5,590 nt of DNA. Origin: Actinomycetes bacterium. GTDB lineage: Bacteria > Actinomycetota > Thermoleophilia > BMS3ABIN01. Shown one piece after another: positions 4,364 through 5,590 of this stretch. Position numbers and translations under genes: made by a program. Each line of letters begins with the position of its first letter. Position 1 is the stretch's first letter. The stretch lies in contig JAJYLK010000095.1 of NCBI GenBank assembly GCA_021787775.1, positions 1 through 5,590 on the forward strand, in the 5' to 3' direction. The notes beneath the pieces were generated by a model that worked only from the letters and a program-made list of their open reading frames with translations, was not told where the DNA came from and searched no databases.

Positions 4364-5590
4364 GTGAAGGTCATACAGCATGAAATACAGCGTGCGGTAA
4401 AACCCCCTCTTGGTTTCATCGTCCTTGGACTTGCTCTTGTTTTGCTGATCCTCTCTCACGGCAGCTCCGCTTCGGCTGCCACGACCATCGGTACTACGGG
4501 CGGCGGCTGTTCCACAATCGGCACGTGGAATCCGGTCACTTTGACCTGTACGCTGACTGGTGATGTTGTCATCGCCAGCGGCAACGGCATCAGCATCAAC
4601 GGCGCGGGGATCACCCTCGATGGCGCCGGGCACACGATTACCGGCAGCATGGCTTACACCACCGGAATCGCCATCAGCTCTCCGAATGTCACGATAAAGA
4701 ATCTGACTGTCAATAATTTTATGTACGGCGCTTATGTGATGGCTGCCAGCGGCGCCGTCATGACCGGCGACACATTCTCTGGAAACGGCTATGGGGTCTA
4801 CCTTTCGGTGGCAAACAGCGCCCGGGTGTACAACAACAATTTTCTGGGCAACACCACGCAGATATATCAGTCCGGCGGCGCCGGCGATCTTTTCAGCCAG
4901 CCGGCTCCGGTGGGCGGTAACTTCTACAGCAATTACAACACCGCGGCGCAGGGATGCGTCGACGGCAACGGCGACGGCTATTGTGATGCCGCGTACAGCT
5001 TCACCGGCGGTTCGGATGCGCTGCCATGGACCACGCAGACCGGCTGGCAGGATACGACGCCGCCGGCGATCACCAGCGTTCTCCCTTCAGGCAACATCAA
5101 CACCGGGTCGGCTACCATCAGCGTCAGTTATTCCGACGCGGGTTCGGGCGTGAACACATCCGCGGTCAGTGTCACACTTGACGGTTCGGCGCTCACCGGG
5201 TGCAGCATCACCACTGCCGGCGCCAGCTGCCCCGTCAGTGGACTCGCCCTGGGGGCGCACGCCATCGGCGGCTCGGTGGCCGACAAGAAGGGCAACACCA
5301 GCAGCATCAGCGGCAGTTTCAGTGTTGTAGACAATACGCCGCCGGCCATCACCAGCATCGCACCGGCGGGCGCGATCAAAACAACCTCACCGACCATCAC
5401 CGCCAGCCTGGCGGACGACCTGACCGGAGTGAACACGGCGTCGGTTTCCGTTTCACTTGACGGCACTGCGGTGCCGGGTTGCGCCGTGACGGCGTCGAGC
5501 ATCAGCTGCGGCATGAACGGCCTGGCAGCCGGAGCCCACAACGTCACGATCAGCGCCGCGGACGTTGCCGGCAACGCCGGCAGCGCTTCT
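4364..5590 (+). CDS. Secreted NosD-like beta-helix protein with tandem Ig-like repeats (3' end missing)
   Basis: At least 409 residues, open at the right edge. Seen: a short basic N-terminus, a hydrophobic core (about 17-31) and SSASA|A, a signal peptidase I type site near residue 38, so the protein is exported. Residues about 60-200 carry successive short strands rich in Gly/Asn (GNGISINGAGITLDGAGHTI, NVTIKNLTV, GVYLSVANSARVYNNNF), typical of the parallel right-handed beta-helix of NosD/pectate-lyase-like proteins. GGNFYSNY (184-191) followed by a DGNGDGYCD loop (200-208) and a terminal DALPW is the usual NosD-family ending; the loop has a DxNxDG Ca2+-binding pattern. From about 230 there are tandem 93-residue Ig-like repeats starting TPPAITS, each with a Cys pair nine residues apart (280/289 and 373/382). 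It is probably an extracellular adhesin or carbohydrate-interacting protein. No catalytic residues can be assigned, and a C-terminal anchor would lie beyond the window. The gene is divergent from selC with its own promoter. Confidence 0.9.
   Translation, partial: MKVIQHEIQRAVKPPLGFIVLGLALVLLILSHGSSASAATTIGTTGGGCSTIGTWNPVTLTCTLTGDVVIASGNGISINGAGITLDGAGHTITGSMAYTTGIAISSPNVTIKNLTVNNFMYGAYVMAASGAVMTGDTFSGNGYGVYLSVANSARVYNNNFLGNTTQIYQSGGAGDLFSQPAPVGGNFYSNYNTAAQGCVDGNGDGYCDAAYSFTGGSDALPWTTQTGWQDTTPPAITSVLPSGNINTGSATISVSYSDAGSGVNTSAVSVTLDGSALTGCSITTAGASCPVSGLALGAHAIGGSVADKKGNTSSISGSFSVVDNTPPAITSIAPAGAIKTTSPTITASLADDLTGVNTASVSVSLDGTAVPGCAVTASSISCGMNGLAAGAHNVTISAADVAGNAGSAS
5054..5590 (+). repeat. Tandem 279-bp repeats encoding Ig-like domains
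   Basis: Repeat 1 begins at 5054 and repeat 2 at 5333, a 279-bp (93-codon) period. The second copy is incomplete at the edge. Shared protein landmarks are TPPAITS, a (D)xxxGVNT-S-VSV-LDG segment, the two Cys residues, and a GLA-GAH...D-xGN tail. The DNA has diverged clearly between copies, so these are old domain duplications, not a recent slippage array. More copies may follow outside the window. Confidence 0.85.

Noticed and set aside
4340..4650. Minus-strand open frames opposite the surface-protein gene (also 5128-5574)
   Set aside because: They lie opposite a gene with a signal peptide, domain repeats and a good ribosome site. Their translations are Val/Ala/Pro-rich shadows of the Gly/Ser/Thr-rich coding strand.

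Overview
The window is GC-rich bacterial DNA (by eye about 60% or more G+C in the genes). It has a minus-strand block on the left and one plus-strand gene running off the right edge. No taxonomic marker is decisive. The encoded selenocysteine tRNA, the NosD-like right-handed helix fused to Ig-like repeats and the codon usage would fit an anaerobic or microaerophilic proteobacterium-like lineage such as Desulfuromonadia/Geobacterales. That placement is inference.

Layout, left to right. (1) 1-254, minus: the N-terminal 84 residues of a DEAD/DEAH-box helicase resembling the Hrq1/YprA (MrfA, DUF1998-type) family, cut by the window edge. (2) 348-3128, minus: a complete 926-residue P-type ATPase of the Ca2+ (type II) class with all catalytic motifs. 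(3) 3156-3539, minus: a 127-residue soluble protein with a four-cysteine zinc ribbon and a helical, probably coiled-coil tail, 27 bp upstream of the ATPase and probably co-transcribed with it. (4) 3666-3761, minus: a complete 96-nt tRNA-Sec (selC) with anticodon UCA, an 8-bp acceptor stem, a long variable arm and an encoded CCA. (5) 3815-4363: about 550 bp without a credible gene, holding several inverted repeats and AT-rich patches. It ends in a well-organised promoter region: a CRP/FNR-like dyad overlapping a -35 box, a -10 box, and a 9-bp inverted repeat centred on the predicted transcription start. (6) 4364-5590, plus: a secreted surface-type protein with a GTG start, consisting of a signal peptide, a NosD-like parallel beta-helix, a DxNxDG Ca2+-type loop and tandem 93-residue Ig-like repeats. 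It is cut by the window edge.

How they relate: the minus-strand genes could form one transcription unit (selC, zinc ribbon, Ca2+ ATPase, perhaps helicase), because no convincing intrinsic terminator lies between them. The helicase and the ATPase look functionally unrelated. The plus-strand surface protein is transcribed divergently and appears to have its own regulated promoter. I see no mobile element, CRISPR array, phage gene or defence cassette. The most worthwhile leads are the compact regulatory region before the surface protein, the unassigned zinc-ribbon partner of the ATPase, and the repeat architecture of the surface protein.
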